Assembly: GCA_029255685.2 (NCBI GenBank)
Contig: CM055312.2
Coordinates: 16,020,649 to 16,084,648 of the forward strand
From: Silene conica
Lineage: Eukaryota; Streptophyta; Magnoliopsida; Caryophyllales; Caryophyllaceae
DNA length: 64,000 bases
Direction of reading: 5' to 3'
The notes below the pieces were generated by a model, which was given only the letters and a program-made list of their open reading frames with translations, did not search any database and was not told the DNA's origin. Made by a program: the position numbers and the translations under genes. Below, one piece after another: positions 1 to 11,557 of this stretch (within the stretch, counting starts at the first letter, position 1; each line of letters starts with the position of its first letter).

Positions 1-674
1 TTTTAACAGTTGTTGACAAAAGGAGAATAACTCTCCTTTTGTAACCTCTCGGTCGACCGAACGTGTTTAGGGTAAGGGTGGGCTTTTTCCACTCTTACCT
101 TATTCCCTTGCGTGATTCGACCCGTTTTGCTAAATATTATTCGCGGGTATTTATTATAAATCGCACACATGTTATCAGATATTAATACAGTCAATGTATT
201 AATAATGGTCTGATAAAATTACGATATTGTATAATTTAGTCAAATTAATATAATTGTTTATATTAATACGCAAATTCAATATTTAATTAAATATAACCGT
301 TTATATTTAATTTTACGAATTAATCATGTAATCCGTATTAGCTAAAATTATTTAATCCGTATTAAATAATAATCTCATCATCTCATTGACTAATTTAATA
401 GTCAATACCTCTGACTAACTGTTTAGTCGTATCCGGCATAAATGTGACTGTATTTTCATACCTTCACATCTCTCAAACGTGTCCTATAGGTGTGACGTAT
501 AGGGACCAGTTGATCACCGCCATCCGTATGACAATAACGTCAACCTTATCTAGCAAGCCAACCGTTATTGATAAACGTGGATCAACTGATAATAATACTG
601 AAGTATGCCCTTGTGATCCTTTTAAGAGATTTAGTAAGTCATTGTACTAACTGTCAAGGACACCAGCCCCAACA
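1..674 (-). mobile_element. Partial Ty1/copia LTR (family D), reverse orientation
   Basis: On the minus strand an LTR begins at 674 with TGTTGGGGCTGGTGTCC, a typical plant copia LTR start, and runs off the left edge of the window. The stretch around 420-674 is clearly similar to 61040-61655, where the same LTR type is followed by a primer-binding site, which supports the identification and orientation. No polypurine tract is visible next to its start, so it is either a 5' LTR or a solo LTR. It abuts LTR E at 675 and probably inserted into it. The left end and target duplication are outside the window. It is a fossil; only about two thirds of the LTR is visible. Confidence 0.75.
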
Positions 675-2221
675 CGAGGAGCTTACGAGTCGAGAAAACG
701 AGTTTTAGAAGCATTCTGGGTGTATCTAGCTCGAAGCCGGGCGTAATTCAGGCTGTGGGGTGTTTCTACACCCGCCCAAAAATCAATCCCAGGCGTATTT
801 CAGGCAGTCGGGTGTTGTAACACCTGACTGCCCAAGTTACACCCAAGAAGAATGAAGAAAAAGACAAAAAAGAGAAGTCGGGCGTAACTAGGCCCCATCC
901 GGCGTAACCTGGACACGGCCGGCGTTCGCTACGCCGGATGGACCTATTTTCTGGGTCTTTCGTGTCTTTTGAAATGGGCTTTCACCCCCTTTTGGGCCTT
1001 TTGTATATATACTCATTTTCATAATTTTGTAAAGTATCACAACATAACTTAAGCTTAGAATATCTTTATTATCTTACCTAATGATTTTTAGTAGTAAGGA
1101 GGAAGCAAGTTTTCTAGGGTTTGTGTTCTTGGGTGATTTGTTCATCCATTTTCCGATCAACATTGTTCATGTTATTTTGGGTATTGCAATCTTTCCTTTA
1201 ATCTTTCTTTTAATCTTATTTAGTTATTTACTTCATCTCATTTTACTCTTTTCATATCATATCTCTTACTTGCTAGTTTACTCATCAAACTTAGAAATTG
1301 TTGCTTGATCGTATGTTATTTGCTTCCACAATCATCAAAATCATGTTTACTATCATTAGATCGTATTTATTTATTAGTCTCGAAACCCTAGATATGAGTA
1401 GTGAGTAGACCCTCTTCTAGGGGGTGGTTTGACCTAAAGCATGTTAACTTCTTGAAGTGGTTGTTATGTTTGGTTGAAAAAGGGGAAGGGTTTGAGGTTT
1501 ACCAAGGGGTTTGACTTGATTAATGTTTGACTTTGGGATTTTGAATTGGGAGACTCTTTGACCCTTGACCATCAATGAGAATTGATTAGGTTTAGGAGTT
1601 GAACACCCTTGTTAGACTACTTGTCGACCTAGTTTGAACCCGAGAGGGGGAATTTGGGTTGGGCACCCTTGGTATTCGGTTAGAAATCGACCCTCGAGAG
1701 AGGGAGTGGGAAGACCGGGATTTGACTTGTTTTGACCCTTCGGCCTAGGAAAGAGGTGGTTGGGGTTTGGCCAACTTTAGTCGTCTTGACCCTAGAGACT
1801 GGAGGAGTCCAACCCATGAACCCGAGAGGGGTATGGTTAGGCAATACTAGTGTCTAATAGTGAGCCCGAGAGGGAGTCTTTGTACGAATTAGAGGCATCT
1901 CCACTCAAACCCGTCACCTAAAGCAACCGAACGAGTCGCCATTAAGGGAAGTCACATGTGAAATCGTTGAATCACCTCCTAGTCCTTTCTTAATTTGAGT
2001 AAATCGTTTTTATCTTAAACTAGTTTGCTTACCTTAGTTTTCATTATTTACTTTAAGTTATTAGTGTAGCTCTTTAGTTTTAAACAAACCCAATTATTGC
2101 TAGACTTAGCTAAGCATAAAGGTAGAACAATAGGTACTCAACAAACTACTCCCTGTGGACCGACCCTCGATATTTGCTACGATTATTCGTACACTTGCGA
2201 GGCTAATCTTTAAAGCTATCA
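675..2221 (+). mobile_element. Truncated Ty3/gypsy-type LTR (family E)
   Basis: This non-coding segment has LTR features: a GC-rich block with repeated CCGGCGTAAC-like motifs (about 690-950), a TATA box at 1004-1012, and an end in ...GCTATCA at 2221. Just before the end is a CTCCCTGTGG...CGACCCTCG block, of a type I know from plant Athila/Tat-like LTR ends. Motifs like CCCGAGAGGG recur between 1640 and 1880. It sits exactly where LTR A is interrupted: the bases after it, CGACC at 2222-2226, match 9586-9590 of the uninterrupted LTR. The 5' start is not visible. Family assignment is by style and is tentative; the LTR interpretation rests mainly on the junction. Confidence 0.55.
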
Positions 2222-2837
2222 CGACCCCTTCCCGAACTCGTATCAAGGTAAATTTTATATTTTCGGAATCCTCTCGAGATTTGCAATTTTTATATCTCTT
2301 TCAATTTCAGTTTTATTGATTTCGAAAAATGGGCTGTTTTGACCCAATTCCGTTTCTAGCTCTTAATTTCCATTTTTATTGTTGTAGGAGTTAGATTAGA
2401 GGATCCCGAGGTCGACTCCTACGTTATTGAAGAAGACTTTGGAGCATAAACCGCTAAAAGGTGACAATTATAAGTAACTCGGCCGTTTTATTAAAGTAGC
2501 ACAATTTGTGTTTGTCTTGATGTTGATTCTGATTTTTATGAGTTATATTGATATATGAACATAGAAGCATGATTGGAATTCGTTTTACATATTCTCTATA
2601 TGATTTAGTTAAGGTTTATGATGTTTCATATGTTTAATATATTCATTTTTAGTTTTTGAGAAGTTAAGACGAATACAAAGTTTGATCCTAATATGTGCTC
2701 CTTTGATTATTAAGTGATGTTGGTTGTTGAATATATGTGTATATATGCTGGGTAAACTTGTGTTGTTGCAATTGTTAAGATTAGAATCGCTTTGTTGAGG
2801 TTTTGTAATCACTGTCGAAATCGCGTTTTTGCTCAGG

Positions 2838-3150
2838 GGCTATGAGCCGGTCGACCGACTGCCAGCCGGTCGACCGGCTGGGAGGTCATCTTATTGTTTT
2901 TCGTTGTTTGAGAAAGGCCAAAGTGTAGGGGTGCTCAGCCGGGTGGCCGGCCGCCGGTCAACCGGCTGAGACACCTTAATGTTGTGTTTTTTTTGCGTAT
3001 AAGAGGAATAGGGAGAGTTGGTCTCCCAGCCGGGTGGCCGGCGGTCGGTCGACCGGCTGGGGAACCTTCCTCGTTAAAATTGTTTTTCGAAGGCTGTAGA
3101 GTAAGGGGCTGTCAGCCGGCTGACCGGCAGCCTGTTTGCAACCGGCTGAG
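2838..3150. repeat. GC-rich palindromic blocks in LTR A
   Basis: Blocks containing GCCGGTCGACCGGC or variants recur about every 70-90 bp, each set in CAGCCGG...CCGGCTG, in an otherwise AT-rich LTR. The same array is at 10200-10317 plus 29750-29950 in the 3' LTR, and a related one is in LTR C (32930-33300). Confidence 0.8.
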
Positions 3151-3419
3151 GACCATTTTCACCTTAAAATCGCTTTAACTTTTGATCGGCTTGTCCGATT
3201 TGCTTGAGACTTGTTCCGTATGGTTTATACGTGTGTTTGTGGTCCTCGGAGTTCGGGCGACACTATATTGGTTTCGAGAATTGAGTGAGGATAGAGACCC
3301 CCGGTCGGGTAACCGAAAAGGAAACCGGCTCTCCCTCAACTTAGTTCCCGGGGTCAATTAAGTGTTGATTAGAGGTCAGTAAAGTTAGGACTAAGGACTT
3401 GGTTTTAGTACATATCGGA

Positions 3420-3900
3420 ATATGTTTGAGTTGGGACCACTAGAGTACGATATGTACTGATGTTTGATGCGTGTCAAGTTATGGTCTGAGTTGCGATCCT
3501 CTAGCTTGACATGTAAGTGTTTGTGGCGTGACGGCCTAGTCTGAGTTGCGACGTATGGACCGTCTCGTGTATGGATGATGCGGTATGGATATGTCTGAGT
3601 TGCGACCTCTGTCCCACCGTGAGTTTGTATGACCGTAGTGGGTTGGGTCTGAGTTGGGATCCCGATTTCACTACGAAGGTTAATGGTTCTGACTGAGTTG
3701 CATTATGAACATTTATCAGCTGATTGGTATCCATCCGTGCCTGAGTTGCGGCTACGGGTGTATGTTTGCTGACTTGTGTACCAAGTTTACCTGAGTTGGG
3801 GTGTGACTTGGACACTGCTAATTGTGTTTAGTTCTTGCCTGAGTTGGGGTAGGTTCTAGATACCGCTGATTGCATCTACTTACCTAAGTTGGGGTACAGT
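3420..3900. repeat. Spaced TGAGTTG(G/C)G repeat array in LTR A
   Basis: About ten copies of TGAGTTGGGA/TGAGTTGCGA-like motifs occur every 45-60 bp, each in a degenerate longer unit. The matching array in the 3' LTR is at about 30220-30700. It lies just upstream of the second half of the LTR. Confidence 0.8.
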
Positions 3901-4585
3901 GTCATATGTTGCTGATTGATTGTGTATATAGAGTGTTGTATATCTTAGAACTGTTCGTCCAAGGCATTGGACGACTCTTAGTCTGGTTTCGTAAATGGTT
4001 TGGAGTGAAAGCCCCCCTAGTCGGGCAACCGGAAGGGAGACCGGCTCTCATTTCAAATAGTTTCTGAAGTTAGGTTAGAGCCTTGCATAGTACTGCATGA
4101 TGATATGAAAGATGAGATATTGATATATATGTTTCACATGTTATGAATGTTGGAGTATGTTGGATGCTTTATGTGTTACGTGTCGTTAACAATAGGTGGC
4201 TAGGAGAACTCTAGTCACTCCCCACTGATTGTGGCGTACATGTTTTCATGTATGTAGGTACATGACAGGTTGGTGGCTGATGGGTTACATTGGAGGCTAG
4301 CGAGCGATGATCCATTCATCATTGATTTACCCGATATCGTGTAGCTAGACCTAGTTGTTTTGGATTTATACTTGAGTGCCTGTAGGGATGTGCCATCCCA
4401 GGCTGTTTTGTATTTATACTTTCGTACTTAGACTGTTACACTTATCTATGTTTTGATCTATTTCAGTTTGTACAGTTTTGTTTTAATTCTCCTCGTTTAT
4501 CATGCATGTTAAAGTTTAAATTTCGCGTAAATTATGGCATGTTTGTATGTTTTATTTTTCTGCTGCGACGAGGGGTTTTAAAGTT

Positions 4586-4597
4586 GGTATCAGAGCG
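4586..4597 (+). promoter_or_regulatory. Primer-binding site of element A
   Basis: TGGTATCAGAGC lies two bases after the 5' LTR end. It is the standard complement of the 3' end of plant initiator methionine tRNA, used to prime reverse transcription in this group. Confidence 0.9.
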
Positions 4598-4803
4598 TTA
4601 ACGCTCCCGACGCACTCATCTAACCCCCGACCTTAACTTGACCATATAATTGAATAATGAATGAGAGATGGGGTAGATTTAAGGATTTATATTGTAGTCT
4701 GTTTGTGATTGCTAATTGCAAAGTTAACACGTGCTTTTCTTATGAAGGATGGTAAGGACTTCTACAATAGAGAATACGATAATGCAAGCCCTCCTTTAGG
4801 TTC

Positions 4804-7800
4804 TTGAGAACCAAAGGACTCAGGCTGAAGCTGTTCTTCTCCTCCTCCGCCTGCATTGATGCCAACAGACCTGGTGGCTTTTCCTGGATCGCATCTCAGA
4901 TGTCTAGGAGTCACGCGAAGACCTACGACGGTGAAGTTGACCCAGTGGCTCTTTCAGAGTGGTTTCGAGAGATGGAGAAGAGTTTTGCCATGTATTCAGT
5001 AGTCAGGGAGAATAGGGTGCGTCTAGCCACTCACTTTCTGACATTGGAGGCTGATAGATGGTGGACTCTGACTGGTCCGACTTTTCTACTGGACCCACTG
5101 TTCGATTGGGAGGCGTTCAAGGAGAAGATTGAGACTCGCTTCTATCCTAAGGAGCTTCGTTCACAAAGATTGAAGGAATTTACGGATCTCAAGCAAGGGA
5201 AGATGAGGGTACAGGAGTTCACAGATAAGTTCAACCAGCTAGCTCACTTTGCTTCGAGGTTTGTGAGAGATGAGTCAGAGAGGGTGTACTTCTACAGAGG
5301 GAAGTTGGGACCCCGTATTGAGAGTATGTTCCGCCGAGACTCTACTTCCTTTTTTGAGGTGTACGATGATGCCATCTGGGCTGAGAGTTCGATCAGGGCT
5401 ATTGATGCTGAGACTCGTGCTGCTACTGCTAGTGCTTCTTCACACCAGAGATCTATTTATCAGGGCAAGAGGCCTTTCGTCCCATCCACTGCACCTTCTA
5501 CTTCTCAGAAGAAGAGGTTTGAGAGGTTTGTCGCTCCGGTTGCTAAGACCACTGTTCACACAGATACTACTTCGGGTACTTGTCACCGTTGTGGTAAACC
5601 ATCTCATCCGGGTTTTGATTGCTTCAAGAATGCCTACAAGTGCTACACTTGTAATGGATTTGGGCATTGGTCTTTCGAGTGTCCTGAGAGGAACACTGCT
5701 ATTGGCAAGGCTGCCACTGCAGCTACTCATGGAGGCAAGGCAAAAGGGAAGATCTTTGTTATGACTAGAGCAAAGGCTAAGGCTCATCCTGATATCATTG
5801 CTAGTATATTTTCTGTCCTCGGTGCCGAGTGCTTTATCATGTTCGATACTGGTGCTTCATTGTCTTTTATATCGACTCAGTTCGCCGATAGACTGGCTCT
5901 GGAGTCTTTTGTTGTTGAGGAGACTTCTATCTCATTGCCTTCCGGAGATGTATTCTCCTGCACTTCTTCCCATAGGGATGTTCCTATTGTTATTGGTTGT
6001 GCCACATTTCCAGCGGACTTACTGAGATTTCTTCTCGAGGAATTTGACATTATCCTCGGTATGGATTGGTTATCGCGATATTATGCTCGCTTCGAGTGTC
6101 GCGACCAGAAAATATGCTTGAGGGGTTCTTCAGGAGTTTGTGTTTCCTATAAGGGAACTCGCCCCCGAAAGGGTGTTCGCATCATTTCATCGATGAAAGC
6201 ATCTTATCTTCTTAGGAAGGGTTGTCAAGCCTTCCTGTGTGTTGTTTCAGCTGCGAAGCCTTCGCTACCGAAGCTTGAGGATGTAGCCATTGTTCGTGAG
6301 TTTCCAGATGTCTTTCCAGAGGAGTTGCCGGGTATACCTCCTGAGAGGGATGTTGAGTTTACTATCGAGCTTGTTCCAGGTACCAGACCTATATCTAAGG
6401 CTCCCTATCGTATGGCTCCGCCTGAATTAAAGGAAGTGAAGCAGCAACTTGAAGAGATGATCGAGAAGGGATTCATTCGACCGAGTGCCTCTCCTTAGGG
6501 TGCTCCAGTGCTTTTTGTTAAGAAGAAAAATGGATCGATGAGATTGTGTATCGACTACAGGGAATTGAACAGAGTTACGGTGAAGAACCGATACCCTTTA
6601 CCTAGGATTGATGACCTGTTTGATCAGCTTAGAGGTGCTTCCAGATTTTCCAAGATTGATCTACGGTTAGGGTATCACGAGATTCCAGTTAGAGAGGCTG
6701 ACATTGCGATAAGACTGCTTTCCGTACCAGATATGGACATTTTGAGTTTGTTGTCATACTTTTTGGGTTGACCAATGCTCCTGCTATATTCATGGATCAG
6801 ATGAACAGGACGTTCGGTGAGTTCTTAGACACTTGTGTTGTGGTGTTCATTGATGACATTTTGATATATTCGAAGACTGACGCTGAGCATGCCGAACATC
6901 TTCATTTGATACTTGGGATTCTGCGCCAACAGAAGTGGTTCGCTAAGTTTTCGAAGTGTGAGTTTTGGTTGTCTCAGGTTGCATTTTTAGGTCATGTTAT
7001 CTCTAGTGAGGGTGTTATGGTTGACCCCGCTAAGATTGAGGACGTGATTGATTGGGAGAGTCCCAAAGATATGGGAGAGATTCGTAGTTTCCTCCGATTG
7101 GCTTGTTACTACCGACGGTTTGTTGAGGACTTTTCTAGATTGGCTCGTCCGATGACTCAGTTGCTGAAGAAGGAAACCAAATCTACATGGACTGATAGGT
7201 GTGAGAGTTTGTTCCAGGAGTTGAAGACCAGATTGACGACTGCTTCAGTGCTTACTCTTCCAGAGATTGGTGTTGATTTTGATGTCTACTGCGATGATTC
7301 TATGCTTGGACTTAGTTGTGTGTTGATGTAGAGTGGGAAAGTGATTGCTTATTCCTCCAGACAGTTGCGAGTTCATGAGGTGAACTATCCTACGCATGAT
7401 CTTGAGTTAGCCGCAGTTGTTCATGCTTAGAAGATATGGCGTCATTATCTTATTGGATCACATTGCCGCATTTTCACTGATCACAAGAGTTTGAAGTACA
7501 TTTTCACACAGAAGGACCTTAATATGCGACAACGGTCGTTGGTTGGAATTGGTCAAAGACTATGACATAGAGCTATTGTATCATGAGGGCAAGGCCAATG
7601 TTGTTGTTGATGCGCTTAGCCGCAAGACTTCTCATTCGTTGAGTGTCATTCGAGTGTTACCGGAGGAACTCTGTTCTGAGTTTAGGAAGTTGAGATTGGA
7701 GATGGTAGGTAGTGGATTTGATTGGTTGGTTGCGATGACTGCCGAGCCGACATTGTATTGGGAGATTCGCAAGAGTTTGCCTGCAGATGTTACTTTCAGG

Positions 7801-9180
7801 AAGTTCGAGGCCAAGATTGCTAGTGGCGAGGCTAGAGATTTTGTGATTGATGCTGACATCTTTCTTCGTTTCCGTGGCCGGATGTTTGTTCCTGATGCTC
7901 CTAGCTTGAGGAAGAGAGTGTTAGAGGAGGCTCATTTGGCTCCTTATACTGTTCATCCTGGTGGTGAGAAGATGCATAAGGACCTTAGGCTTTTATTTTG
8001 GTGGCCAGGGATGAAGAAGGATATTTTGGATTACGTGAGTAGATGCTTGACTTTTCAGCAGGTGAAGATTGAGCATAAGAGACCCGATGGTCTGCTACAG
8101 CCGCTCCATGTTCCTCAGTGGAAATGGGAGTGCATTTCTATGGACTTTGTGGCCGCTCTACCTAAGACCGTTGGCGGTAAGGATGCTATTTGGGTAGTGG
8201 TCGACAGATTGAACAAGTGTGCTAGGTTCATACCGATTCGTGAGACTTGGGATATGGATCGCCTGGCTAAGGCTTACATTGCAGAGATCGTTCGATACCA
8301 TGGAGTTCTGAGAGAGATTGTTTCAGACAGGGATCCGCGTTTCTGTTCGAGATTCTGGAAAGCTCTTCAAGAGGCCATGGGTAGCCGACTTTTGATGAGT
8401 ACATCGTTCCATGCTGCGACTGACGGGCAGTCAGAGAGGACGATTAAGACTTTAGACGACTTATTGCGTGCTTGTGCGCTTGACTTTCAGACTTCCTGGG
8501 AACAGAATCTATCGCTGGTTGAGTTCTCTTACAATAACAGTTATCACTCGTCGATTCAGATGGCTCCATATGAGGCGCTCTATGGTAGGAAGTGTCGTAG
8601 CCCTATCTGCTGGGATCAGCCGAGTGACGTTCATGATTTAGGACCTGACCAGTTGGCTGCAACTATTGATCACGTTCAGCTTATCAGAGGTAGGATGGAG
8701 GCCGCACAGGATCGGCAAAAATCCTATGCAGACGTTCGTCGAAGACCACTTGAGTTTGAGGCTGGTGACAGAGTGTTCATTCGAGTTTCTCCGATGAAGG
8801 GTGTCAAGAGATTTGGTGTTAAGGGCAAGTTGAGCCCTAAGTACATTGGGCCGTTCGAGATTTTGAAGAGGATCGGTGCTGCTGCTTATAGATTGGACTT
8901 GCCTCCGAGTTTGGGCAAGCTTCATAGGGTCTTTCATGTTTCACAGCTCCGCAATTATGTCAGTGACCCTAGTCACGTGCTTCAGAGAGAGATTGATAAC
9001 CTAGAGCCGAACCTTGCGTTCGAAGAGCGACCAGTGAAGATTTTGGATCGTCAGGACCGGAAGCTTAGGAGCAAGTTAGTGCCCCTGGTGAAGATCCTAT
9101 GGCGTTGTGGCGACGTTGAGGAGCAGACTTGGGAGACAGAGGCTTCGATGCGCGCTACGCATCCTTCTCTTTTCGATTGA
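4804..9180 (+). mobile_element. gag-pol region of Tekay-type chromovirus A (fossil, broken)
   Basis: Domains appear in the usual Ty3/gypsy order. Gag is at about 4900-5450. Two zinc knuckles (CHRCGKPSHPGFDC and CYTCNGFGHWSFEC) are near 5580-5690. Protease with FDTGASLSFI is near 5845. Reverse transcriptase spans about 6350-6950, with LCIDYRELN and [10 protein letters not shown]. RNase H follows at about 7250-7560. Integrase is at about 7900-8900, with SDRDPRF and SYNNSYHSSIQMAPYEALYG. A C-terminal chromodomain-like end (KLVPLVKILW...EEQTWETE) is near 9080. The chromodomain and order point to the Tekay (Del) lineage. The region is flanked by its own LTRs. It is broken in roughly three to five places and cannot be active. 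Confidence 0.92.
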
Positions 9181-9232
9181 GGTATAGTTACTTAGATTTA
9201 TCTTCGTTCAAGTTTCGAGGACGAAACTTTTT

Positions 9233-9247
9233 GAAAGTTGGGGTGAT
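9233..9247 (+). promoter_or_regulatory. Polypurine tract of element A
   Basis: GAAAGTTGGGGTGAT lies directly before the 3' LTR start (TGTAACATCC), where the plus-strand primer is expected. Confidence 0.7.
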
Positions 9248-10317
9248 TGTAACATCCCGTATTTTCGTAAATAATATTTTAATGATTTTAAAGTATTTTC
9301 GGAATATAATATTATTTTATTAATAAATCGTAAATCTTATTTTAAGTTTTCCGTTAAGTTCCGTCTTAAGAATATTTTAATTCTTAAGATGTTCACTTGG
9401 CATTTCATTTCCCGACTTGAGTCCGTATCACAAACAAATAAACCCGACTCAAGTAAAAGGTAAAAAGGACAACTAAACCCTACATAAACCCTCCTCTTCA
9501 TCGACATATGCATTTCACATTTCATTCCACTGTCAAAAAGAAAACTCCATTGTTCATCTTTTCTTCAAGCTTAAAACGATAATCTCGACCCCTTCCCGAA
9601 CTCGTATCAAGGTAAATTTTATATTTTCGGAATCCTCTCGAGATTTGCAATCTTTCTATCTCTTTCAATTTCAGTTTTATTGATTTCGAAAAATGGGCTG
9701 TTTTGACCCAATTCCGTTTCTAGCTCTTAATTTCCGTTGTTATTGTTGTAGGAGTTGGATTAGAGGATCCCGAGGTCGAATCCTACGTTATTGAAGAAGA
9801 CTTTGGAGCATAAACCGCTAAAAGGTGACAATTATAAGTAACTCGGCCTTTTTGTTAAAGTAGCACAATTATTTGTGTCTTGATGTTGATTCTGATTTTT
9901 ATGAGTTTTATTGATGTATGAACATAGAAGCATGATAGGAATTCTTTTTACATATTCTCCATATGATTTAATTAAGGTTTATGATGTTTCATATGCTTAA
10001 TATATTCATTTTCAGTTTTTGAGAAGTTAAGACGAATACGAAGTTTGATCCTAATATGTGCTCCTTTGATTCTTAGGTGATGTTGGTTGTTGAATATATG
10101 TGTATATATGTTGGGTAAACTTGTGTTGTTGCAATTGTTAAGATTAGAATCGATTTCTTGAGGTTTTGTAATCACCGTCGAAATCGCGTTTTTGCTCAGG
10201 GGCTCTGAGCCGGTCGACCGACCGGCAGCCGGTCGACCGACTGGGAGGTCATCTTATTGTTTTTCGTTGTTTGGGAAAGGCCAAAGTGTAGGGGTACTCA
10301 GCCGGGTGGCCGGCCGC
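9248..10317 (+). mobile_element. 3' LTR of element A, part 1 (before copia insertion)
   Basis: It starts with TGTAACATCCCG after the polypurine tract. From 9586 on it matches the 5' LTR from 2222. It is interrupted at 10317 by the copia element; the last five bases GCCGC (10313-10317) are the target duplication. The first ~338 bp are the only visible copy of this LTR's start, and they show the undisturbed site where LTR E landed in the other copy. Confidence 0.9.
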
Positions 10318-11557
10318 TGTTGGGAAATGTGTCCTCAACAATAGTGCGATCACGTAATTAAATCTCATGACAAGAATACGCAAGGGATGATACGAAATAT
10401 ATTAGTCAACAGACCAACATTAATCGGTAATGATTGGCTAGCTAGAGTTTGACATTACTGTCGTATGACGGTGGTGGTCAGTTGATCCCTTTAGGTCACA
10501 CATTTAGGACAATTCCCTTAATTGATAAAGTGATCAAATGTATATTGATACGATTTGATCATATTCCTTAAACTCGTATACCGAGAAATCAGAGGTTAAA
10601 TCTTATTGTAAGATTTATGTTTAAAATTGAAACGTGTCAATTATTAAACAATAAACGATATTTTAAAATATCGAAATTGGAATGAATCGGGTTGATAATT
10701 ATTACAAGTGTTGTACATCTTATTGACGATTATTGTAACGACCATTTTATAAGTAATTACGAATTACTAATTGTTAAACTTTATATATTTAATTTACTAA
10801 TGATATTTATTTGATAAATATGCATTTTAAATTAAATACAATTGTTTTATAAATGTGACATAATGTATGTCACACATGATTATACAATTGTACAAAATAA
10901 CAATTGATAAAATGGAAGTCCATTTTATCTTATGAGATAAGTGCACCGGTTTTATGGGTGGGTGTTTAAGGGATTGTGTTATGTTTTTTCATGGGAGACA
11001 ATCACTAAACATGCCTTAAATATGCAACATGGAGAATATAAGCTAGAGCCACCCTATGAGCATGGGTAAGGCAAAAAGCTCTCTTTTGTGCTTCCCATAG
11101 CCGTGCCCCCTTACACCTACCACCATACTTATGTGAAATGTTTACATCTTAATTCATTCTAATCCCCAGTTAAGTTTTTCTAGTGTGAGAAAACAATACC
11201 AAAAACCTCTAAGTATTATAAGATAATAATACATACTAATTGTAGTATTGAGATAATATATTCTAATAAGTAATTAGAATTTGTTTAAGGATAATCCGAT
11301 TCTTATACTAGCTTGTTCAAAGTCTCGGTTTGTTAAGGGGTTGTCTTGGTGCATCCAAAGGAGGTGTTCTTGTTGAATACTTGGAGGATCATCCTAGCAT
11401 TACATTTCGGACCGTGTGTAAGGGTTCGAAATCTCTCCTTATTTCTGCATTATTTTAGCATGCATAAGATCTATATAATGAGATAATTAAAATGTTAATT
11501 ATAAGATTATGTTAGTATGACTAAAATAATTACTTTATGAGATAACAAAACCCAACA
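10318..11557 (+). repeat. 5' LTR of the nested copia element
   Basis: TG...CA boundaries, followed by a primer-binding site at 11561-11572 (TTGTATCAGAGC, close to the initiator-methionine tRNA complement). About 98-99% identical to 28522-29749 by eye, with a few small gaps, such as one near 10900. Confidence 0.92.

Larger units (their letters stand above)
2222..4583 (+). mobile_element. 5' LTR of Tekay element A (first ~340 bp missing in window)
   Basis: This matches 9586-10317 followed by 29755-31381, which together make the 3' LTR of the same element. It ends at 4583 and is followed directly by a primer-binding site. Full LTR length judged from the 3' copy is about 2.7 kb. The first ~340 bp lie left of LTR E, outside the window. 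Hand comparison of the first ~730 bp gives about 3-4% divergence between the two LTRs, so this is a relatively old insertion. It contains palindromic GC blocks (2838-3150) and a spaced TGAGTTG repeat array (3420-3900). Confidence 0.88.

Noticed and set aside
2984-3178. GC-rich open frames in LTR A (also 29792-29977 and 32968-33252)
   Set aside because: Produced by the GCCGGTCGACCGGC palindromes; not conserved as protein between copies.
3420-3900. Regularly spaced repeats resembling a CRISPR array
   Set aside because: Short degenerate cores within LTRs, repeated in both LTR copies of a plant retroelement; no cas genes.
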